Source: Flavobacterium daemonense (lineage in GTDB: Bacteria > Bacteroidota > Bacteroidia > Flavobacteriales > Flavobacteriaceae). Taken from it: a DNA stretch of 64,000 nucleotides. Of the stretch, positions 33,090-42,124 are shown piece after piece. The DNA lies in the NCBI RefSeq assembly GCF_007341385.1, contig NZ_VJYD01000017.1:1-64000 (forward strand), written 5' to 3'. The first letter of the stretch is position 1; every line of letters begins with the position of its first letter. The translations under genes and the position numbers were made by a program. The notes beneath the pieces were generated by a model. That model made no database searches and had not been told where the DNA came from. It saw nothing but the letters and a program-made list of their open reading frames with translations.

Positions 33090-34625
33090 TTAACCCAGCC
33101 ATCCTTCCCTATCCAAGCTTCTGTATTGAATTGCTTCGGCGATGTGTTGGGAGATTACTGTTGGTGCATTATCTAGATCGGCAATTGTTCTAGATACTTT
33201 TAAAATTCGATCATAAGCTCGTGCAGAAAGATTGAGTCGTTCCATTGCAGTTTTCAAAAGCTCTTTTGACTGTTCATCTAATGCACAAAATTCCCTAATG
33301 AGTTTGCTGCTCATTTGCGCATTGTAATGTATGTTTTCAATTTCTTGGAAGCGTTTCGTTTGAATTTCTCTGGCTGCTGTAACACGTTTTCTGATTTCGA
33401 CACTGCTTTCGGCTTTTCGGTCATCTGCCAGTTTTTCGAAAGGAACGGGCGTTACTTCAATATGAATGTCAATTCGGTCCAAAAGCGGACCCGAAATTTT
33501 ACTCATATAGCGTTGCATTTCGTGTGGAGAAGACGTATTTGGCATACTTGGATCGTTGAAAAAACCACTAGGACTCGGATTCATACTCGCCACAAGCATA
33601 AATGATGACGGATATGTAACGGTAAATTTAGCTCTTGAAATGGTTACTTCACGATCTTCCAATGGTTGACGCATAACTTCTAAAACATCGCGTTTAAATT
33701 CTGGCAATTCATCCAGAAATAAAACACCATTGTGCGCCATCGAAATTTCTCCCGGCTGTGGGTAACTTCCGCCCCCGACTAATGCGACGTTCGAAATAGT
33801 GTGGTGCGGGCTACGAAACGGTCGCTGATTCATTAAACCGACTTCTTTCAGTTTTCCGGCAACGCTGTGAATTTTGGTGGTTTCGAGTGCTTCTCGCAAC
33901 GTCATTGGAGGCAAAATACTTGGGACACGTTTTGCCAACATGGTTTTTCCTGCTCCTGGCGGACCAATTAAAATGATATTATGACCTCCAGCGGCGGCGA
34001 TTTCCATACAACGTTTAATGCTTTCTTGACCTCGAACATCTGAAAAATCGTGCTCAGGGAAATCGAGAGTTTTATAAAATTCGGTTCGAGTATCAATTAC
34101 AGTGGGTTGGAGCGTTCCTTTTCCTTTAAAGAAATCTATTATTTCCTGAAGATTTGAAACGCCATAAACATCGAGTCCGGCCACAATCGCCGCTTCTTTT
34201 ACGTTTTGAATTGGGAGAAAAAATCCTTTATAGCCCTCTTCTTTTGCTTTTATTGCAATGGGTAGCGCACCACGGATAGGTTGCAGACTTCCATCTAACG
34301 AAAGTTCGCCCATAATAATATATTGTTCAATTTCGGGTGCTTTTATTTGATCAGAGCCAATTAATATTCCCATTGCGAGTGGCAAATCGTATGCAGAACC
34401 TTCTTTTCTGAGGTCGGCAGGCGCCATGTTGATGGTTATTTTTTTTCCGGGAAGAGTTAATCCATTATTTTTTAAAGCGGCCGCAATTCTAAAACTGCTT
34501 TCTTTTATTGCGCTATCAGGAAGTCCAACTAAATGATAACCAATTCCTTTATCCATATGAACCTCAATCGTAATTGTGGTTGCTTCTACTCCAAAAACGG
34601 CACTTCCGTAAACTTTTACTAACAT
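33090..34625 (-). CDS. comM: YifB/ComM-family Mg-chelatase-like AAA ATPase
   Basis: A 511-residue protein. The N-terminal domain (VYGSAVFGVEATTITIEVHM, GLPDSAIKESSFRI) is a Lon-protease-like fold. The AAA module has Walker A GPPGAGKT (residues 221-228), FLDELPEF as Walker B, and MNPSPSGFF as sensor. A C-terminal Mg-chelatase domain (YDRILKVSRTIADLDN) follows. ComM of other bacteria is a hexameric helicase promoting branch migration in natural transformation; that role is transferred by homology only. Gene symbol is by family. Confidence 0.88.
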   Translation of the reverse strand: MLVKVYGSAVFGVEATTITIEVHMDKGIGYHLVGLPDSAIKESSFRIAAALKNNGLTLPGKKITINMAPADLRKEGSAYDLPLAMGILIGSDQIKAPEIEQYIIMGELSLDGSLQPIRGALPIAIKAKEEGYKGFFLPIQNVKEAAIVAGLDVYGVSNLQEIIDFFKGKGTLQPTVIDTRTEFYKTLDFPEHDFSDVRGQESIKRCMEIAAAGGHNIILIGPPGAGKTMLAKRVPSILPPMTLREALETTKIHSVAGKLKEVGLMNQRPFRSPHHTISNVALVGGGSYPQPGEISMAHNGVLFLDELPEFKRDVLEVMRQPLEDREVTISRAKFTVTYPSSFMLVASMNPSPSGFFNDPSMPNTSSPHEMQRYMSKISGPLLDRIDIHIEVTPVPFEKLADDRKAESSVEIRKRVTAAREIQTKRFQEIENIHYNAQMSSKLIREFCALDEQSKELLKTAMERLNLSARAYDRILKVSRTIADLDNAPTVISQHIAEAIQYRSLDREGWLG

Positions 34626-34705
34626 AATTCTTCTTTCATTAATTGTTTTTAAAACTAATGAAAAAAAATAATTATTGTAAATATTTTATTACAAATAAAT
34701 TTAAA

Positions 34706-35683
34706 TTAAAACGATAATCCAATCTGCTTTTTAATCTCCTCCACAATCCCACTCAAATCTAAACTATTCTGATGCGACCAAAACTCACTTTCAATCTGAC
34801 TATTTCGAATACAATTATGACACTCGATAATTTCATGCGAATATCCTTTTCCCAAAACCGGCAAACTGATAACGGCTTCTTTTTCGTCGTTTATAAATAA
34901 AGAATATCCATCGGCAACAAACCAAGGCGAATTAAGTTCGATCCTTCCTTTACTTCCCGCAATAGTTGCTTTCATATCCGAATCAGAAACTATAGAAGCA
35001 TGCAAAATCGATTGTGCCGATTCATATTGCAAAATCATTGAAGTCTGTAAATCAATATTGTTTTTATGCATAATTGCTCTGGCGATAATTTCCTTTGGTT
35101 TACCTATTAGTATATAAGAGAGAAATAAGGGATAAACGCCAATATCAAACAACGCGCCTCCGCCCAATTTTTCATCAAAAAGTCTAAGATTTTCAGTTTC
35201 GCTTCCGCGGAAAGCAAAATCAGCATTGATGTATTTTATTTCTCCGATTTCTCCCTTTTCTATTTTTTTCAGAACTTCTTTTGTTGTCGGAATAAATCTG
35301 GTCCAAAATGCTTCCATGAAAAACTTTTTGTTCTTTTTTGAAGCTTCAATCATTCGAACAGCATCAGAATACGAAAGCGCAATAGGTTTTTCGCATAAAA
35401 CATGTTTTCCAGATTCTAATGCTTTTATAGACAATGCAGCATGCGAATCGTGCGGTGTGGCAATGTAAATAATTTCTACTTCTTCATCAGCAAAAAGCGC
35501 TTCATAAGAATCGTATGCTTTTGAGCAATTGTATTTTTGGGCGAAATCATTTGCTTTCGAATCATCTCTGGAAGCAACTGCAACTAATTCAGCATCTTCT
35601 AGCAATGATAAATCAGATGCAAATTGATGTGCAATATTTCCTAAACCAACAATTCCCCATTTTATTTTTTGTAAATTTTTCAT
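34706..35683 (-). CDS. Gfo/Idh/MocA family oxidoreductase
   Basis: A 325-residue NAD(P)-dependent oxidoreductase. The Rossmann motif is WGIVGLGNIAHQF (about residues 9-21), followed by IYIATPHDSHAALSIKALESGKHVLCEKP with the conserved EKP lysine (about residue 97), and GGGALFDIGVYPL in the C-terminal domain. It is cytosolic (no signal), unlike the second family member at 60108. Trans-1,2-dihydrobenzene-diol/sugar dehydrogenase-like enzymes share this length; the substrate is unknown. Confidence 0.85.
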   Translation of the reverse strand: MKNLQKIKWGIVGLGNIAHQFASDLSLLEDAELVAVASRDDSKANDFAQKYNCSKAYDSYEALFADEEVEIIYIATPHDSHAALSIKALESGKHVLCEKPIALSYSDAVRMIEASKKNKKFFMEAFWTRFIPTTKEVLKKIEKGEIGEIKYINADFAFRGSETENLRLFDEKLGGGALFDIGVYPLFLSYILIGKPKEIIARAIMHKNNIDLQTSMILQYESAQSILHASIVSDSDMKATIAGSKGRIELNSPWFVADGYSLFINDEKEAVISLPVLGKGYSHEIIECHNCIRNSQIESEFWSHQNSLDLSGIVEEIKKQIGLSF

Positions 35684-35814
35684 AAATGTCTTATATACAC
35701 TATACGTCAGCGGTTTAACTAAATCTTCATCTAAAATAGAGAAAAAACATTTTAGAAAATTAAAACTTATCTAACATATTTTCATATTTTTAGCAACAAA
35801 TTAGCAAATACCAT

Positions 35815-38814
35815 ATGAAAAAAGCCCTACTACTACTCTTTTTGAGCGTTTTTTTAACAAAAACATATGCTCAAGACTATTTCCCTGTTAATGAAAGTGT
35901 GCACAACAAAAGTAAAAATTACACCGTTTTTACGAATGCCACCATTTATGTTACTCCAACTCAAAAAATCGAGAAAGGAACTTTGCTTATCCAAGACGGA
36001 AAAGTAGTTTCTGTTGGAACTAACATCGCAATTCCAAAAAACAGCATCACAATTGATCTGACAGGAAAAACAATTTACCCATCATTTATTGATATTTATA
36101 CCAATTTTGGAATCGAAAAACCAAAAGGAAACATGACTCCAGGACGTAGCCGCAACCCGCTTTATGACACAAAAAGAACGGGTTATTACTGGAACGAAAG
36201 TATTCGTCCTGAAGTAAACGGTTACGAAACTTTTAAATACGATCAGCCTAAGGCCGATGAATTTTTGAAAGCTGGTTTTGGTGTTGTTGGAACTCACGTA
36301 ATTGACGGAGTCGCTCAAGGAACTGGAGCTTTGGTTGCGTTAAACAACGAAAACAACTCAAAACAAATCCTTGCAAACAAATTAACAAATCACTTTGCTT
36401 TTACAAAAAGCGCCTTGACAAATCAGCAATATCCAAGTTCTTTAATGGGTATGATGGCTTTGCTTCGTCAAATGTATTTGGATTTAGATTGGTACAAAAA
36501 AGGCAATTCTGAAACTAAAGATTTGTCATTAGAAGCTTTGGCAAGCAATGAAAAACTGGTTCAGATTTTTGCAACAGAAGACAAATTAAACAGTTTGAGA
36601 GCTTCGAAAATTGCAAAAGAATTTGGTTTAAACTATGTTCTAAAAGGAAGCGGAAACGAATTCGAAAGAATTGAAGAAATCAAAGGTACGAATGCAAAAT
36701 TTATCATTCCGATAAGTTTCCCAGACGCTTATGATGTTTCAAATCCGTATTTATCAAACCAAATTGAATTGGCTGATATGCGTTTCTGGAATCAGGCGCC
36801 TACAAACTTAAAAGTGCTTTCAGAAAACGGAGTTGTTTTTGCTTTGACGACTGATAAATTAAAGAAAATTGAAGACTTTAAACCTAATTTATTAAAAGCT
36901 ATTAAATACGGTTTTGATAAAACAAAAGCTTTAGAAGCTTTGACTACAATTCCGGCGGCTATTTTAGGAAAAAGTGACGAAATAGGAAGTTTAAAAACAG
37001 GAAGTTATGCCAATTTCATTGTAACTTCAGGAGAAATTTTTGACGAAAAAACGGTTTTATTTGAAAACTGGGTTCAAGGAAGCAAATTTATCGTGAATGA
37101 TATCAATGCAAAAGATATTCGCGGTAATTATGACTTGACAGTTGGAAAAGATACTTACAAATGGAAAATTGACGGAACAGCTGAAGCTCAAAAATCTGAA
37201 GTTACAACAGTTGATGCAAAAAAAGTAAAAAGCACTTTTTCTATTGCTAAAAACTGGGTTTCTTTAGTAATCAAACCTGCTGATACTATTAAATCTAACT
37301 TTGTGCGTTTAACAGGATTTGTTGAAAAAACAGATGCTCTTTCTGGAAAAGCCGTTTTATCAAACGGAGATGAATTAGTTTGGAACGCTGTAAAAACGAG
37401 TCCGTTTGTTGCTGTAAAAGATACTTTAAAACCAGAAAAACCAAATCCGGTTATGCCTGTAACGTATCCAAACGTTGCTTTTGGTGATACTAAAAAACAA
37501 ACAGCGCAGAATTTATTATTCAAAAATGCTACTGTTTGGACAAATGAAAAAGAAGGAATTCTGACTGAAACGGATGTTTTAATCAAAAACGGAAAAATCG
37601 CTGCTGTCGGCAAAAATCTTTCTGATGCAGGTGCAACTGTAATTGATGCAAAAGGAAAACACATCACAAGCGGTATCATTGACGAGCATTCGCATATTGC
37701 AATTTCTAGAGGTGTAAACGAAAGCGGACACAACTCAACTGCCGAAGTTACAATTCAGGATGTTGTAAACTCAGAAGACATTAATATTTACAGAGATTTA
37801 GCTGGAGGTGTGACGATTTCACAATTACTGCACGGTTCTGCAAACCCAATAGGTGGTCGTTCTGCAATCGTAAAATGGAAATGGGGATCTTCTGCAGATG
37901 AAATGTTATACAAAAATCAACCTAAGTTCATCAAATTTGCTTTGGGTGAAAACGTAAAACAAGCAAACTGGGGAATTGATAATCCAACTCGTTTCCCACA
38001 AACCAGAATGGGAGTTGAACAGGTTTTTACAGATTATTTCCAACTTGCTAAAGAATATGACGAAAACTGGAAAAAATTCAATGCCGGAAATAAAAAAGGA
38101 AAAGCGCCAAGAGTGGATTTAGAATTACAAACGCTTGCTGAAATTTTAAACAAAGAACGTTTTATTACGTGTCACTCTTATGTAGAATCAGAAATTTTGA
38201 TGCTGATGAATGTTGCTGAGAAATTCAACTTTAGAGTGAATACTTTCACACACATTTTAGAAGGTTACAAAGTGGCTGACAAAATGAAAGAACACGGTGT
38301 TGGAGCTTCAACATTTTCTGATTGGTGGGCGTATAAATTTGAGGTTAATGATGCCATTCCGTACAACGGACCAATTATGCACAACGCAGGTTTAGTAGTT
38401 GCTTACAACTCTGATGATGCTGAAATGTCTCGAAGATTAAACCAAGAAGCTGCAAAAGCAGTAAAATACGGAAACGTTTCTGAAGAAGATGCTTGGAAAT
38501 TTGTCACTTTAAATCCTGCAAAATTATTACATATCGACGATAAAGTAGGAAGCTTAAAAGTAGGTAAAGATGCCGATGTTGTTTTATGGAGCGAAAATCC
38601 ATTGTCTATTTATGCTAAAGCTGAAAAAACAATTATTGATGGTGTAGTTTATTTTGATATCGAAAAAGATGCTCAGAAACAATTGGACATCACTAAAGAA
38701 AGAAGTCAATTGATTGGACAAATGCTGCAGGAAAAAAATAAAGGAAACAGCACTCAAGCACCAACAAGAAAAGAGAAAAAAGAATATCACTGTGATACTT
38801 TAGAACAGTTATAA
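35815..38814 (+). CDS. secreted amidohydrolase with two amidohydrolase-like modules
   Basis: A 999-residue exported protein (signal about residues 1-19, ending TYAQ). The N-terminal module (about 35-430) has NATIYVTPTQKIEKGTLLIQ and TIYPSFIDIYTNFGIEK but lacks an obvious HxH, so it is probably inactive. The second module (about 585-960) has NATVWTNEKEGILTETDVLI and IIDEHSHIAISRG (His625, His627 as metal ligands), and a late LLHIDDKVGSLKVGKDADVV. Probably a periplasmic imidazolonepropionase/dipeptidase-like hydrolase. It is followed after 19 nt by another amidohydrolase, so the two are an operon. Confidence 0.82.
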   Translation: MKKALLLLFLSVFLTKTYAQDYFPVNESVHNKSKNYTVFTNATIYVTPTQKIEKGTLLIQDGKVVSVGTNIAIPKNSITIDLTGKTIYPSFIDIYTNFGIEKPKGNMTPGRSRNPLYDTKRTGYYWNESIRPEVNGYETFKYDQPKADEFLKAGFGVVGTHVIDGVAQGTGALVALNNENNSKQILANKLTNHFAFTKSALTNQQYPSSLMGMMALLRQMYLDLDWYKKGNSETKDLSLEALASNEKLVQIFATEDKLNSLRASKIAKEFGLNYVLKGSGNEFERIEEIKGTNAKFIIPISFPDAYDVSNPYLSNQIELADMRFWNQAPTNLKVLSENGVVFALTTDKLKKIEDFKPNLLKAIKYGFDKTKALEALTTIPAAILGKSDEIGSLKTGSYANFIVTSGEIFDEKTVLFENWVQGSKFIVNDINAKDIRGNYDLTVGKDTYKWKIDGTAEAQKSEVTTVDAKKVKSTFSIAKNWVSLVIKPADTIKSNFVRLTGFVEKTDALSGKAVLSNGDELVWNAVKTSPFVAVKDTLKPEKPNPVMPVTYPNVAFGDTKKQTAQNLLFKNATVWTNEKEGILTETDVLIKNGKIAAVGKNLSDAGATVIDAKGKHITSGIIDEHSHIAISRGVNESGHNSTAEVTIQDVVNSEDINIYRDLAGGVTISQLLHGSANPIGGRSAIVKWKWGSSADEMLYKNQPKFIKFALGENVKQANWGIDNPTRFPQTRMGVEQVFTDYFQLAKEYDENWKKFNAGNKKGKAPRVDLELQTLAEILNKERFITCHSYVESEILMLMNVAEKFNFRVNTFTHILEGYKVADKMKEHGVGASTFSDWWAYKFEVNDAIPYNGPIMHNAGLVVAYNSDDAEMSRRLNQEAAKAVKYGNVSEEDAWKFVTLNPAKLLHIDDKVGSLKVGKDADVVLWSENPLSIYAKAEKTIIDGVVYFDIEKDAQKQLDITKERSQLIGQMLQEKNKGNSTQAPTRKEKKEYHCDTLEQL

Positions 38815-38833
38815 GAGCTTTAGAAAATTCATA

Positions 38834-40159
38834 ATGATAAAAAGAGACAACATGATACATAAAAATATATATAAACTGCTGTTGTTATTTTGTGCTTCTG
38901 TACAAATAAATGCACAGCAAATTCCGGCGCCAAAGCAATCAAAATCGGTTTTGATTTTAAATGCGACTGCGCACTTGGGCAACGGAAAAGTGATTCAAAA
39001 CAGTGCAATTGGTTTTAAAGACGGAAAAATTACTTTAGTAGCCGACGCAACAACTATCAGACTTGCTGCTGATGCTTATGACACTACAATTGATGCATCT
39101 GGAAAACATGTGTATCCTGGATTTATCGCTGCTAATACAACTTTAGGATTAGTTGAAATTGACGCCGTAAAGTCATCTGATGATGAGGAAGAAATTGGAA
39201 CTTTTAACCCAAATGTTAGAAGTATTGTCGCTTATAATTCGGAGTCAAAAGTAGTAGAAACCGTTCGTCCAAATGGCGTTTTGGTCGCTCAGGTAACACC
39301 ACGAGGCGGAACGATTTCTGGAACTTCATCAATCGTACAATTAGACGCTTGGAGCTGGAAAGATGCGATTTTGAAAGAAAATGACGGAATTCATTTGAAT
39401 TTCCCTTCTAGTTTCAAAAGATCTGGATCTTGGTTTGAACCTGGAGTTATTGAGCCAAACAAAGATTATGCAAAACAATCTGAAGAAATAAATGCATTTT
39501 TAATCAACGCAAAAGCATATAATCAAACAACGCCAAAAGAAAGAAACATTGTTCTAGAAGCTACAAAAGGATTATTTGACGGAACTCAGACACTTTACAT
39601 TCATGCTGATGAAGAAAAACAAATTGTAGATGCCATTCAATTAGCGGCAGACAATCAAATCAAAAAAATTGTTATCGTTGGCGGATTTGAAGCGTACAAA
39701 GCAACTGCTCAATTATTAAAATATAATGTTGGAGTTCTTTTAAGACGTGTACACGATATGCCAACAAGTGCTGATCAAGATGTGAACTTGCCTTATAAAA
39801 TGGCAAAAATATTGACTGATAAAGGTATTGTTGTAGGTTTGGAAAACAGCGGTGATCACGAGCGTATGAGCGTGCGAAACTTGCCTTTCTTGGCTGGAAC
39901 TTGTGCTGCTTTTGGTTTAGATAAAGAAATTGCTGTACAGTTGATCACATTAAATACTGCAAAATTATTGAATGTTGACACTACTTGCGGTTCATTAGAA
40001 ACTGGCAAAGATGCTACTTTGTTTATTTCTGAAGGAGATGCTCTAGACATGAGAACAAACAAATTGACAACTGCTTTTATTCAAGGAAGATTAATCAATT
40101 TAGATACTTTCCAAAATAAACTGAATAGAAAATTCAAAGAAAAGTACGGTCAGAAATAG
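38834..40159 (+). CDS. secreted amidohydrolase-like protein
   Basis: A 441-residue exported protein with a signal peptide (LLLLFCASVQINAQ). It has the outer beta-sandwich of amidohydrolases (VLILNATAHLGNGKVIQNSA, HVYPGFIAANTTLG, LLNVDTTCGSLETGKDATLF). The usual HxH is replaced in PGFIAANTT, as in the N-terminal module of the upstream protein, so it may be a non-catalytic partner. The ATG at 38852 is an alternative start. Confidence 0.8.
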   Translation: MIKRDNMIHKNIYKLLLLFCASVQINAQQIPAPKQSKSVLILNATAHLGNGKVIQNSAIGFKDGKITLVADATTIRLAADAYDTTIDASGKHVYPGFIAANTTLGLVEIDAVKSSDDEEEIGTFNPNVRSIVAYNSESKVVETVRPNGVLVAQVTPRGGTISGTSSIVQLDAWSWKDAILKENDGIHLNFPSSFKRSGSWFEPGVIEPNKDYAKQSEEINAFLINAKAYNQTTPKERNIVLEATKGLFDGTQTLYIHADEEKQIVDAIQLAADNQIKKIVIVGGFEAYKATAQLLKYNVGVLLRRVHDMPTSADQDVNLPYKMAKILTDKGIVVGLENSGDHERMSVRNLPFLAGTCAAFGLDKEIAVQLITLNTAKLLNVDTTCGSLETGKDATLFISEGDALDMRTNKLTTAFIQGRLINLDTFQNKLNRKFKEKYGQK

Positions 40160-40175
40160 GCAGCTTTCTTTTTGT

Positions 40176-40220
40176 AAAAAACGGCATCTTTTGAAATATT
40201 CAATTGATGCCGTTTTTTAT
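40176..40220 (+). terminator. rho-independent terminator of the amidohydrolase operon
   Basis: AAAAACGGCATC / GATGCCGTTTTTTAT stem with a 17 nt loop, 17 nt after the stop codon. The rest of the gap to 40498 is AT-rich leader for the ammonium transporter, with no further gene seen. Confidence 0.8.
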
Positions 40221-40498
40221 TTAATGCAAACAATTTTAACGTTGTATTGAATATTTGAAGAGAAAAAATTATAATTTTAAGAATAATAGTATCTTTTTTT
40301 CATCCTATTTTGCAAAAATTGCGCGATTTGCTCATTTGAACTTTAATAAATTGTAAAATTTAAGTCTTTTTTAAGATATACACGTAAAATTTAGGGGGTC
40401 AAATTTAAAAATTAACAAAAATTAAACATTAGACTCTATTTTTTATAGGGGTATTAATTGATTTTATACTTTTATAAAAAATTTAAAACTAAATAACT

Positions 40499-41824
40499 AT
40501 GCGAAAAATTATTTTAAGTGTGATCCTCATCACGATTTTGTTACTATCTATTTTTTCTATCTCATTTGTTACTGAATCAAAAACATTAGGCGCTCATGTT
40601 GTTGAATTAAAATTAGACACGGGTGATACAGCATGGATGGTTGTTGCTACAGCTTTTGTATTATTAATGACTCCAGGATTAGGATTTTTCTACGGAGGTA
40701 TGGTAGGCAAGAAAAACGTAATCAGTACGATGCTTCAAAGTTTCATGGCAATGGTAATTGTTACAGTGCTATGGGTAGTAATTGGATTCGGATTATGTTT
40801 TGGACCAACTATAGGCGGTTTCATCGGAGATCCTTCTGCAAATATATTTTTCCAGGGAGTAAGCGCAAACACTGCTTGGGAATTAGCCCCAACAATCCCA
40901 ATGATTCTTTTTGCTTTATTCCAAGCAAAATTCGCAATCATTACGCCAGCGTTAATTACAGGAGCTTTTGCTGAGCGTGTACGTTTCTGGGCTTACTTGC
41001 TGTTCATGGTTTTATTTATCTTATTCATATACGCTCCATTATGCCATATGACTTGGCATCCTGATGGATTATTCTTCGGATGGGGAGTTCTTGACTTCGC
41101 TGGTGGTACTGTAGTACACATGAGTGCTGGATGGGCTGCTTTGGCTGGAGCAATCTTCTTAGGAAAACGTAAAGTTCAAAAAGTAAATCCTGCTAGAATT
41201 ACTTATGTATTATTAGGTACAGGTTTATTATGGTTCGGATGGTTTGGTTTCAACGCCGGTTCTGCGGTTGGCGCAAGCAGCCTTGCAGCTCAAGCTTTAG
41301 GAACAACTACAATTGCAGCTGCTTCTGCTGCTATGGCTTGGGTTTTCCTTGACAAAATATTAGGACACAAATTATCTGCAATGGGAGCTTGTATTGGAGC
41401 TGTTGTAGGATTGGTAGCCATTACTCCTGCTGCAGGTTTTGTAAGCATTCCTCACGCTTTAGCGATTGGTATTATCGCTGCTGTAATCAGTAACCTTGTA
41501 GTAAGCAAATTCCCTAAAGGAAAAATCGACGATGCTCTTGACGTTTTCGCTTGCCACGGTGTTGGTGGAATGGTAGGGATGTTATTGACTGGTGTTTTTG
41601 CTTCAAAAAGCGTTAACTCAATTGTTGGTGATCACGAAGGATTAATTTTTGGTGATGCTACTTTATTCTTAACGCAATTAAAAGCTTTAGTTCTTGTTTC
41701 TATCTTTGCTTTTGTAGGATCTTATATTTTATTCTTCATTGTAAATAAAATTACTCCTCTAAGAGTTACTGAAGAAAAAGAAGAATTAGGATTAGATATT
41801 TCTCAACACGGAGAATACTTATAA
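40499..41824 (+). CDS. amt: ammonium transporter, Amt family
   Basis: A 441-residue membrane protein with an N-terminal helix or signal, then the Amt core: DTAWMVVATAFVLLMTPGLGFFYGGMV, AERVRFWAYLLF, the channel His in CHMTWHPDG (about residue 183) and a second His in FACHGVGGMVG. It moves ammonium into the cytoplasm for GltBD/glutamine synthetase. No glnK (PII) gene is adjacent; a terminator follows directly. Confidence 0.95.
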   Translation: MRKIILSVILITILLLSIFSISFVTESKTLGAHVVELKLDTGDTAWMVVATAFVLLMTPGLGFFYGGMVGKKNVISTMLQSFMAMVIVTVLWVVIGFGLCFGPTIGGFIGDPSANIFFQGVSANTAWELAPTIPMILFALFQAKFAIITPALITGAFAERVRFWAYLLFMVLFILFIYAPLCHMTWHPDGLFFGWGVLDFAGGTVVHMSAGWAALAGAIFLGKRKVQKVNPARITYVLLGTGLLWFGWFGFNAGSAVGASSLAAQALGTTTIAAASAAMAWVFLDKILGHKLSAMGACIGAVVGLVAITPAAGFVSIPHALAIGIIAAVISNLVVSKFPKGKIDDALDVFACHGVGGMVGMLLTGVFASKSVNSIVGDHEGLIFGDATLFLTQLKALVLVSIFAFVGSYILFFIVNKITPLRVTEEKEELGLDISQHGEYL

Positions 41825-41849
41825 AAGGATTTCCTCTTTTTGCCTTCAT

Positions 41850-41887
41850 AAAAAATCCCTCTAAGTTTTGCTTAGAGGGATTTTTGT
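41850..41887 (+). terminator. rho-independent terminator after amt
   Basis: AAAATCCCTCTAAG-TTTTG-CTTAGAGGGATTTTT, strong stem with T-run. Confidence 0.9.
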
Positions 41888-41899
41888 TTATTTTGATTT

Positions 41900-42117
41900 T
41901 GTGAAATGTTAGATGTTGGATGTGAAATGTTGGATGTGAAATGTTAGTTGTAAGATATGAGATGCTAATTGTCCATTATAAAACACTTACTATAAATGAT
42001 ATTGACATCAGATAAAATCATATCCAAATCACTTTTCACTTTTCATTTTTCACATTTCATTTTTCACTTTTCACTTTTCATTTTTCACTATTCACTTTTC
42101 ACTTTTCACTTTTCACA
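41900..42117. repeat. low-complexity direct repeats (GAAATGTTnGATGT and TTTTCACTTTTCA)
   Basis: GTGAAATGTTAGATGTTGGA repeats about three times at 41900-41950. From about 42029, TTTTCACTTTTCATTTTTCAC units repeat about eight times with small variations. No gene is supported; a 68-codon frame through the second block is repeat-derived. Confidence 0.7.
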
Positions 42118-42124
42118 AAAGAAA

